From CBDCME01 sp965218865 (lineage in GTDB: Bacteria; Pseudomonadota; Alphaproteobacteria; JAAXGF01): a stretch of 64,000 nt of DNA. The notes below the pieces were generated by a model that was given only the letters and a program-made list of their open reading frames with translations, did not search any database and had not been told where the DNA came from. The stretch covers positions 1 to 64,000 of the forward strand of contig CBDCME010000038.1 of assembly GCA_965218865.1 (NCBI GenBank), read 5' to 3'. The position numbers and the translations under genes are program-made. Below, in pieces: positions 1-8,554 of the stretch. The first letter of the stretch is position 1. Every line of letters begins with the position of its first letter.

Positions 1-89
1 GGTTCCCGTCCACGCACCCGGAGCGAACCACTAGATGATTGATTTTGCGGATCAACTACCCTTGGAAACCAAGTGTTGAAACCGATCCA

Positions 90-431
90 CTAACCCTGAC
101 ATTCCCGAACCGCGTCCTCGCTACCCTTGTGATGATCGCGAAGACGTCTTTTGTGCCGGCGAAGCTGTTTGTTAAGGTGCTCGACAGCTTCGGTGAAACT
201 GCCATTGATATCGTCGCCCTTCGCTTCGCATTCCATCATGATCCCCTTTCCGACGTGGACCGATAGATGCGTCCGGATCATGGGTCCCTCACGGGAAAAC
301 GCCACATGACCCTCGATCGCCTTATCGAAATATTTTTCAACCTCGCCAAGGAGCCGGTCGCTCACGTAATTGCGCAGGGCACCACCGACATCGATTTGCT
401 GGCCCGTTACCGAAATTTTCATCGCCCTCAC
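90..431 (-). CDS. hpf: Ribosome hibernation promoting factor (HPF/RaiA), C-terminally short
   Basis: The 113-residue product starts MKISVTGQQIDVGGALRNYV and keeps the HPF/YfiA ribosome-binding fold through the basic stretch KQLRRHKRRLRDHHKG. HPF proteins bind the 30S decoding region and silence or dimerise ribosomes in stationary phase. Its place directly after rpoN is the usual alphaproteobacterial order, in which ptsN normally follows. Long-form alphaproteobacterial HPF is about 190 residues and carries a C-terminal dimerisation domain. Here the frame stops right after the basic linker (ending AVRECQG), and I cannot find that domain in the 89 bases left before the window edge. The gene is therefore either a short form or truncated by a frameshift or insertion. 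ATG at 423 (MKIS) is as likely a start as 431. Confidence 0.8.
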   Translation of the reverse strand: MRAMKISVTGQQIDVGGALRNYVSDRLLGEVEKYFDKAIEGHVAFSREGPMIRTHLSVHVGKGIMMECEAKGDDINGSFTEAVEHLNKQLRRHKRRLRDHHKGSEDAVRECQG

Positions 432-611
432 AACTGACTAACGCGTAATCACCGGACAACCAGCCACGTGCCCCACGGGCAAACTGCTCCTGGAGCATTG
501 TCTAGGGGTTTTCACCGGAGGGGCCGGAACATAATTCGCCGTTCCCAAACCTGTCAATACCCCCGTATGGTGTCTAAACCAGTTCCGCGCACGAGCCACG
601 GCGGAACCCCC

Positions 612-2057
612 TCAAAGTGACATCCGCTTTTCGCGCCGACGTTGGATGGAGGACGGAATATGCGTCCCCTCGCGATATTTGGCGACCGTTCGACGGGCAA
701 TGTCAACCCCTTCGCTCCTGAGTGCCTCAACAATCTGATCGTCGGAAAGAATTTTTCCCGCAGATTCCTTGCCGATGAGCTCGCGGATGCGGTGGCGAAC
801 CGATTCGGATGAATGTGTTTCAGTGCCGGCGACACTGTTCAGGGCCGTGATAAAAAAGTATTTCAGTTCGAAAATTCCACGCGGCGTGGTCATGTACTTG
901 TTAGTCGTCACGCGGCTGACAGTACTTTCATGCATTTCGATTGCGTCAGCGATATTGCGCAAGATCAAGGGACGTAAATATTGAACACCACGGGTGAAAA
1001 ACGCTTCTTGTTGTTTTACCAGTTCAGTCGATACCCGTAATATGGTGTTGGCGCGCTGGTCGAGTGCTTTTACCAGCCAGCTCGCGGACTGAAGGCGCTC
1101 CGCCAAATAATCCTTTTCAACCTTGGTCTTTGCCCGGCGGCTCACCCTTGCGTAGTAACGCCGATTGATCAGGACCCGCGGCAGCGTGTCGTTGTTGAGT
1201 TCGACCGACCAAGATCCGTCGGAACTTTGACGAACGAACACATCGGGAACGATCGCCTGCACCACGGTGTCGTCGAAGACAAGGCCGGGTTTGGGATCCA
1301 GGGCCTTGATTTCGGCTATCATCTCGTTCAGATCCTCGGCGTCGACGGCACAGCGCCGCATCAGCTCCCCGGTTTCGGAGCGCGCCAGCAAATGCAGGTT
1401 GTCGAGAAACGCGACCATTGCCGGATCGAGCCTGTCCAGCTCTCGCAATTGCAAGCCCAGACATTCCTTCAAATCCCTCGCGAACACGCCCGGCGGATCG
1501 AAGATTTGCAGTTTTTCCAAGGTCGCCTTGATGGCGGCGAATTCGCAGCCAAGACGCAAGGCGACATCGTTCAAGTCGCCGTTTAGATATCCCCTTTCAT
1601 CAACCATATCGATAAGGTGGGCACCCACCATTTTTTCGATCGGATCAGCGAAATCGACGTGCAGCTGATTCAGGAGGTGATCGCGCAAGCTTTCCTGACG
1701 GCTGAGATAACGATCGAGGCCCATGAAATCCCCACCGGCGCCATCACTGGGGCGTGCCTGAACACTCGGGCTCACGTTCGAACTCCAAAGATTATCGTAG
1801 TCGGCGGTCAACTCGCTGGCGACGACCGCGTTTTCGGGATCGAGCGCCGCCTCGGCGGCCGATTCAGCCGTTTCGCCGGGGTCCCGTTCGCCATCGCCAT
1901 CCTCGGGCTCCAGCAACGGGTTTTGTTCGAGTTCGCTCTTGATGTAGTCGCTGAGTTCCAAGTTCGATAGTTGCAGCAATTTGATCGCTTGCTGCAACTG
2001 CGGCGTCATGACAAGTGACTGGACTTGCCGAAGATCAAGTCTCGTGGTTAAAGGCAT
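612..2057 (-). CDS. rpoN: RNA polymerase sigma-54 factor RpoN
   Basis: At 481 residues this is normal for RpoN. Region I is recognisable at residues 5-50 (LRQVQSLVMTPQLQQAIKLLQ, ending EQNPLLE). An acidic region II follows, then the core-binding domain, and near residue 454 the RpoN box ARRTVAKYRE that reads the -24 element. RpoN directs RNA polymerase to GG-N10-GC promoters opened by enhancer-binding ATPases, so its regulon depends on activators such as NtrC or PrsR. The gene follows lptB by 12 bases and precedes hpf in the classic lptC-lptA-lptB-rpoN-hpf order. The reading frame is intact. A strong sigma-54 promoter candidate lies upstream of a PEP-CTERM gene at 52093-52108 in this window, which gives a likely local client. 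Confidence 0.98.
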   Translation of the reverse strand: MPLTTRLDLRQVQSLVMTPQLQQAIKLLQLSNLELSDYIKSELEQNPLLEPEDGDGERDPGETAESAAEAALDPENAVVASELTADYDNLWSSNVSPSVQARPSDGAGGDFMGLDRYLSRQESLRDHLLNQLHVDFADPIEKMVGAHLIDMVDERGYLNGDLNDVALRLGCEFAAIKATLEKLQIFDPPGVFARDLKECLGLQLRELDRLDPAMVAFLDNLHLLARSETGELMRRCAVDAEDLNEMIAEIKALDPKPGLVFDDTVVQAIVPDVFVRQSSDGSWSVELNNDTLPRVLINRRYYARVSRRAKTKVEKDYLAERLQSASWLVKALDQRANTILRVSTELVKQQEAFFTRGVQYLRPLILRNIADAIEMHESTVSRVTTNKYMTTPRGIFELKYFFITALNSVAGTETHSSESVRHRIRELIGKESAGKILSDDQIVEALRSEGVDIARRTVAKYREGTHIPSSIQRRREKRMSL

Positions 2058-2069
2058 TTTTGGACAAAC

Positions 2070-2894
2070 TTAAAGGCTGAAACGCTCGCCGAGGTAGAAA
2101 CGACGAACGTCCCGATGGGCAACGATTTCCGATGGTGCCCCTTCCATAAGCACGACGCCCTCGTGGAGGATGTAGGCGCGGTCGATGACGTCGAGCGTTT
2201 CCCGCACGTTGTGATCGGTGATCAAGACGCCGATTCCCCGATCCTTCAGGTGGGCGGTGAGATCGCGAATGTCGCTGACCGCGATCGGATCGATTCCGGC
2301 GAGTGGTTCGTCCAACAGCATGAAGCTTGGACGGAGCGCGAGAGCGCGGGCAATCTCGACCCGCCGGCGCTCGCCACCCGAAAGCGCGAGCGCCGGCGTG
2401 CGCCGTAAATGGGTGATCGAAAACTCGGCCAAGAGATCGTCGATCATCGCTTCGCGCTTCTCGCGAATGGGTTCGACCACCTCGACAACCGCGCGGATAT
2501 TGTTTTCAACGGTCAGACCGCGAAAGATCGACGCCTCCTGTGGCAAATAACCGATGCCAAGACGCGCCCGGCGGTACATCGGCAAATCGGTGACGTCGTG
2601 TCCGTCGAGGGATATCGATCCCGAATCGGCGGCGATCAAACCGGTAATCAAGTAGAAGCATGTGGTCTTGCCAGCCCCGTTGGGACCCAAAAGGCCCACC
2701 ACCTCACCCCGCCGAAGCGTTAGGCTGACGCCTCTCAACACCGGCCGTTTGCGATATCGCTTGCCCAGGTTGCTGGCGACCAGCCCCTCGTTCTCGGCCA
2801 CGAGCCGGGGTTTGTTCGGCGACTCCTCGGCCCCTTCCGACGCGCTCCCGGGCGGCTTCGGTTCCAAGCAATGATTATGTTCGAGTTCCGTCAT
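2070..2894 (-). CDS. lptB: LPS export ABC transporter ATP-binding protein LptB
   Basis: LptB is the cytoplasmic ATPase of the LptB2FG complex that extracts LPS from the inner membrane and pushes it along the LptC-LptA bridge. The 274-residue protein has a Walker A motif at about residues 70-78 (GPNGAGKTT), a Q-loop (LPQEASIF), the ABC signature LSGGERRR, a Walker B ending in MLLDEPLAGID and the H-loop in LITDHNVRE. About 35 extra N-terminal residues precede the conserved start of the fold, so a shorter product starting nearer residue 35 is possible. A GGAAGG ribosome site lies about 12 bases before the annotated ATG. lptA ends 17 bases upstream, consistent with one transcript with lptC, lptA and rpoN. 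Confidence 0.97.
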   Translation of the reverse strand: MTELEHNHCLEPKPPGSASEGAEESPNKPRLVAENEGLVASNLGKRYRKRPVLRGVSLTLRRGEVVGLLGPNGAGKTTCFYLITGLIAADSGSISLDGHDVTDLPMYRRARLGIGYLPQEASIFRGLTVENNIRAVVEVVEPIREKREAMIDDLLAEFSITHLRRTPALALSGGERRRVEIARALALRPSFMLLDEPLAGIDPIAVSDIRDLTAHLKDRGIGVLITDHNVRETLDVIDRAYILHEGVVLMEGAPSEIVAHRDVRRFYLGERFSL

Positions 2895-2911
2895 TCGCTT
2901 CGACGACCTTC

Positions 2912-3460
2912 CTACTCCGACTGCTTGGGCACGAACAGTCCCTTGACTCGACCGCTCCCACCGACGGGACCGTCACTCGATACTCTGCTCTCTCCCGTCG
3001 TCAGGTTCAACTCCACTCGGTCCCCGCGGATGACGTTGTCACCCCGGGTCAGGACGATCGACCCGACAAGCTCGACCACGCCGTCGACGACGTTGTAAAC
3101 CCCCTCGTCACCGGATGCGGTCTCGCTCGGCGAGGAAACGAAGACGTTGCCTTCGGCCTCGATGCGCGAGATTTCCTGGTTCCCCTCGCCGCCGGTTTCA
3201 TAACGAACAACCAAGGTATCGGCCCTCAGGTTCATCTCTCCTTGAACGGCATCCACGTTGCCGCGAAAAATCGCCACTTGGTTCTCGCGCTGAACCTCGA
3301 GGGTATCGGAGGTGATCGCGATCGGTAGGCTCGAATCGTGGCCACGATCTCCGACCCCCTCTGCCCGCGCGACCGCCACGCTCAATATCCCGGCGGCGGC
3401 AAGACACCATACCGTGCCGGCCGCCTGGCGCCAAGCGGATCGCGACCGGGCCGGAGCCAT
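2912..3460 (-). CDS. lptA: Periplasmic LPS-transport protein LptA
   Basis: LptA polymerises through its beta-jellyroll domain to form the periplasmic bridge that carries LPS to LptD. The 182-residue protein has a signal peptide (residues about 8-33, ending ARAEG) and then an OstA/LptA domain: ITSDTLEVQRENQVAIFRGNV, MNLRADTLVVRYE, and IEAEGNVFVSS with EGVYNVVDGVVELVGSIVLTRG. It ends six bases after the start region of lptB's upstream spacer and begins six bases after the lptC stop, so the three lpt genes are translationally close. The length is normal and no defect is visible. Confidence 0.93.
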   Translation of the reverse strand: MAPARSRSAWRQAAGTVWCLAAAGILSVAVARAEGVGDRGHDSSLPIAITSDTLEVQRENQVAIFRGNVDAVQGEMNLRADTLVVRYETGGEGNQEISRIEAEGNVFVSSPSETASGDEGVYNVVDGVVELVGSIVLTRGDNVIRGDRVELNLTTGESRVSSDGPVGGSGRVKGLFVPKQSE

Positions 3461-3466
3461 CCTGGA

Positions 3467-4213
3467 TCAGGCCCCCGCCCCGGGATAGAGAATGAGCCGT
3501 ACGTGGCCCAGGAAAAAGAGTGAATCGCCGCGATTACGGATGCGAAAGCCATCGGCGTTCAAAATACCCAAGGGACCTTGCCCCTCGACCTTGGCATTCC
3601 CGTCCGCGTCGTGCGTCCGCAAATCGATCCGGGCCTTTTCGGTGTGAAACTCATACCCTTGGTCCGAGTAGATGCTGACCTCGTCCCGAAGCAAGAGAGT
3701 GTCCTTTTCGCGATTGAGAATTCCCCCTTTCGCGGCCAGGGCCAACCAGTCGCCGCTATTCAGGAGAACGTCCGCCTTGGGCGAATCCAGGGTGTAGCTA
3801 CCCGGCGCCTCGGGAATTTGGACCACCGAATCGGCCGTGATCGTGTACGGTTGCGAATTCGCATCGGTTCCGAAGTAGCGAGCCTTGGTCATGTAGATGG
3901 TATCGGATTCGTCGATCCCGAGGTCCGTGAAATCGACCGAAAAGCCGTCGTCCCGGCCGCTCAAATACGGCCACATGACGACCAGCCCGGACAGAACCAG
4001 GGCGCCAAGCGGAAGCACCAACTTCATCAACCCGACAAAGCGGCTGTAACCGGGGCCGGCGTCGCGCTCCGCGCTCCCATCGCGGATAGCCTCGACGAGC
4101 CGTTGCCGGGCCGTGGGGGCATCGGGGCCCGAAACAGGGGCCGCCGGGGTATCCGTTTCGGGTCCTGCGCTCATCGTACCGATCAGCCTCCGGTTTTGCC
4201 ACGCAATGATCAT
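3467..4213 (-). CDS. lptC: LPS export system protein LptC
   Basis: LptC is the bitopic inner-membrane protein that receives LPS from LptB2FG and hands it to LptA. A single membrane segment is visible at about residues 66-86 (VGLMKLVLPLGALVLSGLVV). It is followed by the periplasmic jellyroll (YFGTDANSQPYTITADSVVQ, SYTLDSPKADVLLNSGDWLAL, ILNADGFRIRNRGDSLFFLGHV). A start at 4174 (MSAGPETD) would give 235 residues and avoids an odd MIIAWQNRRLIGT leader, and I think it is at least as likely. rnd lies upstream, separated by two repeat elements that are not part of the usual rnd-lptC spacing. Confidence 0.9.
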   Translation of the reverse strand: MIIAWQNRRLIGTMSAGPETDTPAAPVSGPDAPTARQRLVEAIRDGSAERDAGPGYSRFVGLMKLVLPLGALVLSGLVVMWPYLSGRDDGFSVDFTDLGIDESDTIYMTKARYFGTDANSQPYTITADSVVQIPEAPGSYTLDSPKADVLLNSGDWLALAAKGGILNREKDTLLLRDEVSIYSDQGYEFHTEKARIDLRTHDADGNAKVEGQGPLGILNADGFRIRNRGDSLFFLGHVRLILYPGAGA

Positions 4214-4283
4214 TTATAACCTATCAACAAAGTATGATCGAGGGACGCCAAAAATCAACTTTCGATGAGCCGTCGCCATTTTC

Positions 4284-4392
4284 CTAGTGCATCGACCCAA
4301 ACGGAGGCGACAGCCGAAGTTTGGAAAGTTGATGCATCGACAAAGGCCTGGTGCACGGGGGCGTGAACGAAGTGAATGCGCCGGTGCACTAG
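4284..4392. repeat. CTAG-ended MITE-like repeat, copy 1
   Basis: This is a 109-bp non-coding element with ends CTAGTGCATCG and, read inward from the other side, CTAGTGCACCG. An inverted copy about 95% identical lies at 30154-30261. The CTAG at both ends matches the target preference of IS630-type transposases, which duplicate the central TA. It abuts the palindromic repeat that starts at 4395. Confidence 0.7.
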
Positions 4393-4394
4393 GA

Positions 4395-4544
4395 TGTTCG
4401 AAAATGCGCCTCCGCGCTTTTTTTGCGTCTGTTCCGGCCCTCTCCCCCTCCCGGCCACTCACGAGAGTATGCTGATATGGGTGGCCGGGAGGGGGCGGGG
4501 GCCGGAACGGGAAGAGGGCCGGCGCCGCGAGTTTTCGAACAGAC
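4395..4544. repeat. Palindromic repeat (TGTTCGAAAA family), copy 1
   Basis: The element runs from TGTTCGAAAATGCG to GAGTTTTCGAACA, with a central GC-rich inverted repeat built on CCTCCCGGCCAC and its complement around an AT-containing loop. Related copies are at 5183-5305, 31495-31592 (half) and 62137-62266, with a remnant at 55560-55586. It lies immediately 3' of rnd, and the bases GACCGTCA at its edge include the rnd stop codon. Confidence 0.75.
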
Positions 4545-4546
4545 CG

Positions 4547-5158
4547 TCAGTGGGCGAAAATATCGATCTCCGGCCAGCCCTCGAGATCGAGCGCGGCTCT
4601 CGTCGGCAAAAACTCGAAACACGCGGCCGCCAACGCGCCGCGGTTCTCCCGCGCCAACATTTCGTCGAGCCTTTCCCGCAGGCGATGCAAGTACAATACG
4701 TCGCCGGCGGCGTATTCGCGCTGCTCGGGGGTCAGCTCTTCCGCCCCCCAGTCGCTCGACTGTTGTTGCTTGGCCAGATCGACGCCGAGGAGTTCGCGGC
4801 ACAAATCCTTGAGGCCGTGACGATCGGTGTAGGTGCGAACCAGCCGCGACGCAATCTTGGTACAATACACCGGCGCGCAAACGACCCCCAAATGCTGGCG
4901 AACCGTGGCGATGTCGAAGCGGGCGAAATGGAAAAGCTTGGTCACCGTCGGGTCTTCCAGGAGCGCCTTCAGGCGCGGCGCGTCGTAGCCGCCGGGCCCG
5001 AATTGGACGATATGGCAATTGCCGTCGCCGGACGAAAGCTGGATCACGCAAAGGCGGTCCCGCAGCGGATTCAAACCCATCGTTTCGGTGTCGACGGCGA
5101 CGACGCGGCCGAAATCGGCCGCCTCGGGAAGGTCACCCTTGTGATCATAAATCGCCAT
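4547..5158 (-). CDS. rnd: Ribonuclease D-like 3'-5' exonuclease (short alphaproteobacterial form)
   Basis: This 203-residue DEDDy exonuclease trims the 3' ends of structured RNAs such as tRNA precursors. Exo I is VAVDTETMGLNP (residues 21-32). Exo II is FHFARFDIATVRQ, and Exo III is DWGAEELTPEQREYAAGDVLYL with the catalytic Tyr and Asp. It lacks the HRDC domains of E. coli RNase D, as is normal for the short alphaproteobacterial family. The position upstream of lptC is conserved. Unusually, two copies of the same palindromic repeat in the same orientation bracket the gene (4395-4544 downstream, 5183-5305 upstream). The stop codon at 4547-4549 falls in the repeat's outer edge. Confidence 0.93.
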   Translation of the reverse strand: MAIYDHKGDLPEAADFGRVVAVDTETMGLNPLRDRLCVIQLSSGDGNCHIVQFGPGGYDAPRLKALLEDPTVTKLFHFARFDIATVRQHLGVVCAPVYCTKIASRLVRTYTDRHGLKDLCRELLGVDLAKQQQSSDWGAEELTPEQREYAAGDVLYLHRLRERLDEMLARENRGALAAACFEFLPTRAALDLEGWPEIDIFAH

Positions 5159-5182
5159 GACCGTGACTTATCTCTTAGTGTT

Positions 5183-5305
5183 TGTTCGAAAATGCGTCCG
5201 CGCATTTTTTGCGTCTGTCCCTCTCCCCCTCCCGGCCACCCACGAGAGGTTGCTGATAGGGGCGGCCGGGAGGGGGAGAGGGACAGCGCCGCGAGTTTTC
5301 GAACA
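5183..5305. repeat. Palindromic repeat (TGTTCGAAAA family), copy 2
   Basis: This 123-bp element has TGTTCGAAAA / TTTTCGAACA ends and the same central CCTCCCGGCCAC palindrome as copy 1, in the same orientation. It lies 24 bases upstream of the rnd start, so it forms part of that gene's leader or promoter region. Confidence 0.75.
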
Positions 5306-5411
5306 GACTGTTACGCAACAATAATCTTAAAGAAATTCGAACCGATACCAATCATGCGATGAAGTGCCACCTAGTCGGTCGGAAAATTATGGGGCCCCGG
5401 CGAGGGTCTCA

Positions 5412-5717
5412 AACAAATTTGCAGACATCAGGGTACGCAAGCGGAGCGGCTACATCAACAAGGAACTCAACCGGAAGCGCCGCGAACTGCCCGAAAAGGA
5501 CGGTCAGGGGTTCGATTCCACCCGCCGCACCTTTGCGGAACTCATGTAGGGACCCGGCGTGCCCGTCGATACAACCAAGTTGTTGGTCGGGCACAAGCGG
5601 ACGGACATCACCCACGGCCTATATTCCAAGGGAGCATATGTCGATCTTCGGGGAGCGATGGAGAAGCTGGAGTATCCAGCGGACGTTGTGGGGTTGATCA
5701 ACGGAGACCAGCCTTAA
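5412..5717 (+). pseudogene. Tyrosine recombinase (phage-type integrase), C-terminal remnant with internal stop
   Basis: Reading one frame through an in-frame TAG at 5547-5549 gives the end of a tyrosine recombinase. STRRTFAEL lies around catalytic box II, and LLVGHKRTDITHGLYSKG carries the late His and the catalytic Tyr. The frame ends ...VVGLINGDQP at the TAA at 5715-5717. The N-terminal two thirds are missing and no start codon belongs to it. With the second integrase remnant beside tRNA-Leu at about 10.7 kb, it suggests that the AT-richer stretch between them is an old, decayed integrated element. Confidence 0.75.
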
Positions 5718-6210
5718 GGCCCGGGAAGCCCTTGAAGAGCTTTACAACGCCATTGACGCGCTTAAGTGAGGTGGCACACAGCCGATATTAGAGCCGATTC
5801 CGACCGGTCTGAGGTCGCAGTTCCTCACCTTCTGTTCGTTGACGTCCTCCGCCTGATCGACGATCTCGGGCCTGCCCCGCTGCCGCCGTGACGGCGCTCG
5901 ATGCCTGGCAGCACTCAGATCGCGTTGGTTCCCGTATACGAGTCGGCTGCCTCCCAACCATGCTCTCACGTGGGAGAAAACACACAGCGCCCGGCCCGCA
6001 TTTTGCCCCAACAACCTCCGAACCGCAGGGAATACCATGCAATACCTGAGATCGGAACGGATTTGGCGCCAAAATCCTCTCGTGCTACCGTTCCGGCTCA
6101 ATAGGCAGAGCCATCGGAGAATTCCCGGCTGGAAGCCTCGCGTCGTCCCACAGTTTTTTAAACCGCCTTTTTCGAAAATGGGCGCCAATTCACACGGATA
6201 GCTGCGATAA
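5718..6210. other. Region without a supported gene
   Basis: Several open frames exist on both strands here, but none shows a recognisable domain, convincing ribosome site or consistent codon use. I see no RNA gene or repeat in it. Confidence 0.5.
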
Positions 6211-6699
6211 ATGCGTTTGGTCGTAATAATCTGTATAGCGGGATTCGTTGCTTCATTGATCACGATTATTTCTTTCTTTAGCGGCGTCGATTCGGTCCAC
6301 GAATTTGGTAAAAATACAAGAGGCGATAACATCATAGCTGCTGATCAATCGAATGTTTCAACGGCTCGAAGTTTGGGAATTTGGAACGGCTGGGCCGAGC
6401 GTACGGACGGTTGGGGCGGAAAGACTCGGGATACGGTTGTCGGAGAGGTGTTCTGGAACCCGTCAACGGGCGAGATTTTTTCGGAGCTAAGAGTGGGGTC
6501 CGAGTATGGATCGTATGCTCGGACACTTCGAGGCATATTAAACACATCAAATTTGTCTGTGAATTTCTCGATGAAAGGCATTGACGTTATGAAAATTAGG
6601 GGAACTTATTCTGGTACTATAATCAAAGATTTGAAAACCATTCGAGCGAGAAGTAAGCATTACTCATTGTATATGACAGAAGTAACGATGACACAATAA
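6211..6699 (+). CDS. Hypothetical protein with an N-terminal membrane segment
   Basis: I do not recognise the family. The 162-residue product begins with a hydrophobic helix (RLVVIICIAGFVASLITIISFF, residues 2-23) that could be a membrane anchor or signal peptide. A polar domain follows with repeated aromatic and glycine-rich patches (WNGWAERTDGWGGK, GEVFWNPSTGEIFSELRVGSEYGSYARTLRG) suggestive of an extracytoplasmic beta domain. The stretch is clearly lower in GC than the flanking rnd-rpoN block and lies between two integrase remnants, which favours horizontal acquisition. No operon partner is evident. Confidence 0.5.
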   Translation: MRLVVIICIAGFVASLITIISFFSGVDSVHEFGKNTRGDNIIAADQSNVSTARSLGIWNGWAERTDGWGGKTRDTVVGEVFWNPSTGEIFSELRVGSEYGSYARTLRGILNTSNLSVNFSMKGIDVMKIRGTYSGTIIKDLKTIRARSKHYSLYMTEVTMTQ

Positions 6700-7615
6700 G
6701 GACTTTCTCGAAGGATGATAAAAGGAGTACCCCGAGGCGGGAACAAAGCGCACCCCAATCATTTGCGCAGTTTGGCGGCTCAGCCGAGATTCTTTCCTAC
6801 CGGCGGATCAATGCCTACGGCTGAGAGCAGCCTATGTCACCTGTTCAAGCGCCATTACCGGGAGCTCAAGTTTCTGCGCCTTGTGCAATCCTTAGGATGT
6901 GCATTTTGCACAATTCATCGCCCCTATTGGGTTGGCTCGGCTCACTCAATCACCGAGGGGATGATATTCGGGCTGCCGTAGGAGGAAACTATGGGGCGGC
7001 TCAGGGGTAACCAAGGCCAACTGTGGGGGGCATACGCGTCTCCCCTTTCCGTGGTTCGTCCTAGCTACTGCAAGCGATGCTAGGCTTTGCCACAGGACCC
7101 TACGCGCCCGCCCCAGGGTGCTCTCAGGGGTTGTCCCCGGCGCCTGATTGGCGTCACCTCGGACGGTCAAAGCTGAACCTTTGCTTTGGTCAGGCCGGCG
7201 ACAGATCGTTACATTCGTCTGTCTCTCTGTATCAGTTTTTTTCGTCGGCACGCCTGCGCCATTGCCGACGGCGACCTACCTACGGGAGAGGGCGATACTC
7301 TGGTTGCCTGGAAACTGAATTCGTCTCTGAAATCACGAGCGGTACCATGGAGTATGGGCGCTGTCTAAATCGGGATGATAATGGCGGTGCATATTGGGGC
7401 CACTGGGGGGAGTAAAATGGCTCCAGTTCCGTCCGCTTTACCCTAGGAAACAGCCGGGAATTGGGCGGCCTGTGGTTGACTGAGGTTGACCCTTTCTGGA
7501 AGTTTGTTGGACAAATCCAAATTCCCGGAAGACGACATCGTCATGGATGGAATTTGTTGGAAGTGGTTGAGCATTGTTATAGAGTTCTCATCTGTCTTAT
7601 ACGGCGAAGAATTGG
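6700..7615. other. Region without a supported gene
   Basis: The short frames here (for example 6715-6981 and 7077-7415) have no recognisable domain and are not convincing. I see no RNA gene or IS end. The composition resembles the neighbouring low-GC island sequence. Confidence 0.45.
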
Positions 7616-7804
7616 ATGTCTGACGAACAGCCTGGCGTCGGCTTGAGCAACAAGCAAGCCCTCGAAATTTGGCAAGCATTCATTCGTAGACTGGGCGAAA
7701 TAGTGAATATGGATATCCAGAAGGATATCGACGGGGTGGATGATCTCGATTTGTGGGAACAGCTTGAAGTCCGAGCCTATTGGGGTAAGTGGGTCAAAAA
7801 TGAT
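7616..7804 (+). pseudogene. Hypothetical gene, 5' part, interrupted by an IS1595-family element
   Basis: An open frame begins MSDEQPGVGLSNKQALEIWQ and reads about 63 residues of plausible, charged helical protein (IQKDIDGVDDLDLWEQLEVRAYWGKWVKND). It then runs into the left terminal inverted repeat of the IS1595 element at about 7805. The last 15 residues of the nominal frame (ending 7852) are IS sequence. The host gene may continue on the far side of the IS at about 9996, where the PD-(D/E)XK-like frame begins with no natural start of its own. I cannot prove the two halves belong together. The family is not recognised. Confidence 0.4.
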
Positions 7805-7948
7805 CCTGATTACGCACTTTCCTCCGCGGATTTGGTATGGCACAAAAAGTGAACATCCGGTGGTTTTTCAGGAGGTTTGCGATGTCGAGGAATGCGGTTC
7901 AGTTGGGGTTGAGTTTGGGGCGGTTTCGTGAACTTATACCAACCGCCC

Positions 7949-8554
7949 TTAACATTGACTTGTGTGAGCCCACGCTCTGAGGCCGATGGACATGATCTTC
8001 CAAGGTTGGTCGGTCAGGTTGTTCCAGGCTTGGCAAGAGGCCTCGACGATGGCTTCATAGGAGTCGAAGACACGATTGGAGAGCCAGTTCTGGCGGAGGT
8101 ATTGCCAGACATTTTCGGCGGGATTGAGCTCCGGGGACTTGGGTGGCAAAGGCACGAGGGAGATGTTCTCCGGGATGCCGAGTTTGGCAGTGGTGTGCCA
8201 TGCGGCTTGGTCGAGCAGCACGACGGCATGGGCGTTTGGGGCAACGGCCCGGCTGATTTCCTCGAGATGCAGGTCCATGGCTTCAGTATTGGCGCGCGGC
8301 ATGACCAGCGCCGCGCCCTCACCGCGCTCGGGGCAGATGGCGCCGAAGAGATACGCCGAAGAGGTCCGTAGGTCCTTGACCTGGCGCGGGCGCGATCCCT
8401 TTGGGGCCCACTGGCGCACCAGGCTGTTCTTCTGGCCGACGCGCATTTCATCTTGAAACCAAACCTCGATGGGCGTGTCCGGTGGCTGTGCCGCTACGAT
8501 TTTCGCCAAGTGTTCGGGAAAACTTTTTTTTAAATTCCTCCTGTGCCCGCGCAT
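7949..8554 (-). CDS. IS630 transposase ORF B (DDE catalytic domain), copy 1
   Basis: This 201-residue frame carries the whole catalytic core: VWFQDEMRVGQ (first Asp), AVVLLDQAAWHTT (second Asp) and ELNPAENVWQYLRQ (Glu). It overlaps ORF A by 107 bases around a run of eight A residues (read on the minus strand). It has no convincing independent ribosome site, so the active enzyme is probably made by slippage that fuses it to ORF A. The first residues up to the A run (MRGHRRN) are probably not used. Confidence 0.88.
   Translation of the reverse strand: MRGHRRNLKKSFPEHLAKIVAAQPPDTPIEVWFQDEMRVGQKNSLVRQWAPKGSRPRQVKDLRTSSAYLFGAICPERGEGAALVMPRANTEAMDLHLEEISRAVAPNAHAVVLLDQAAWHTTAKLGIPENISLVPLPPKSPELNPAENVWQYLRQNWLSNRVFDSYEAIVEASCQAWNNLTDQPWKIMSIGLRAWAHTSQC

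Noticed and set aside
5742..6335. 197-residue open frame on the minus strand upstream of the hypothetical membrane-anchored gene
   Set aside because: It has no domain, its composition is unlike coding sequence, and it overlaps the better plus-strand gene start at 6211.
6715..7415. Short plus-strand frames at 6715-6981 and 7077-7415
   Set aside because: No ribosome site, domain or consistent codon bias; they are probably chance frames in island sequence.
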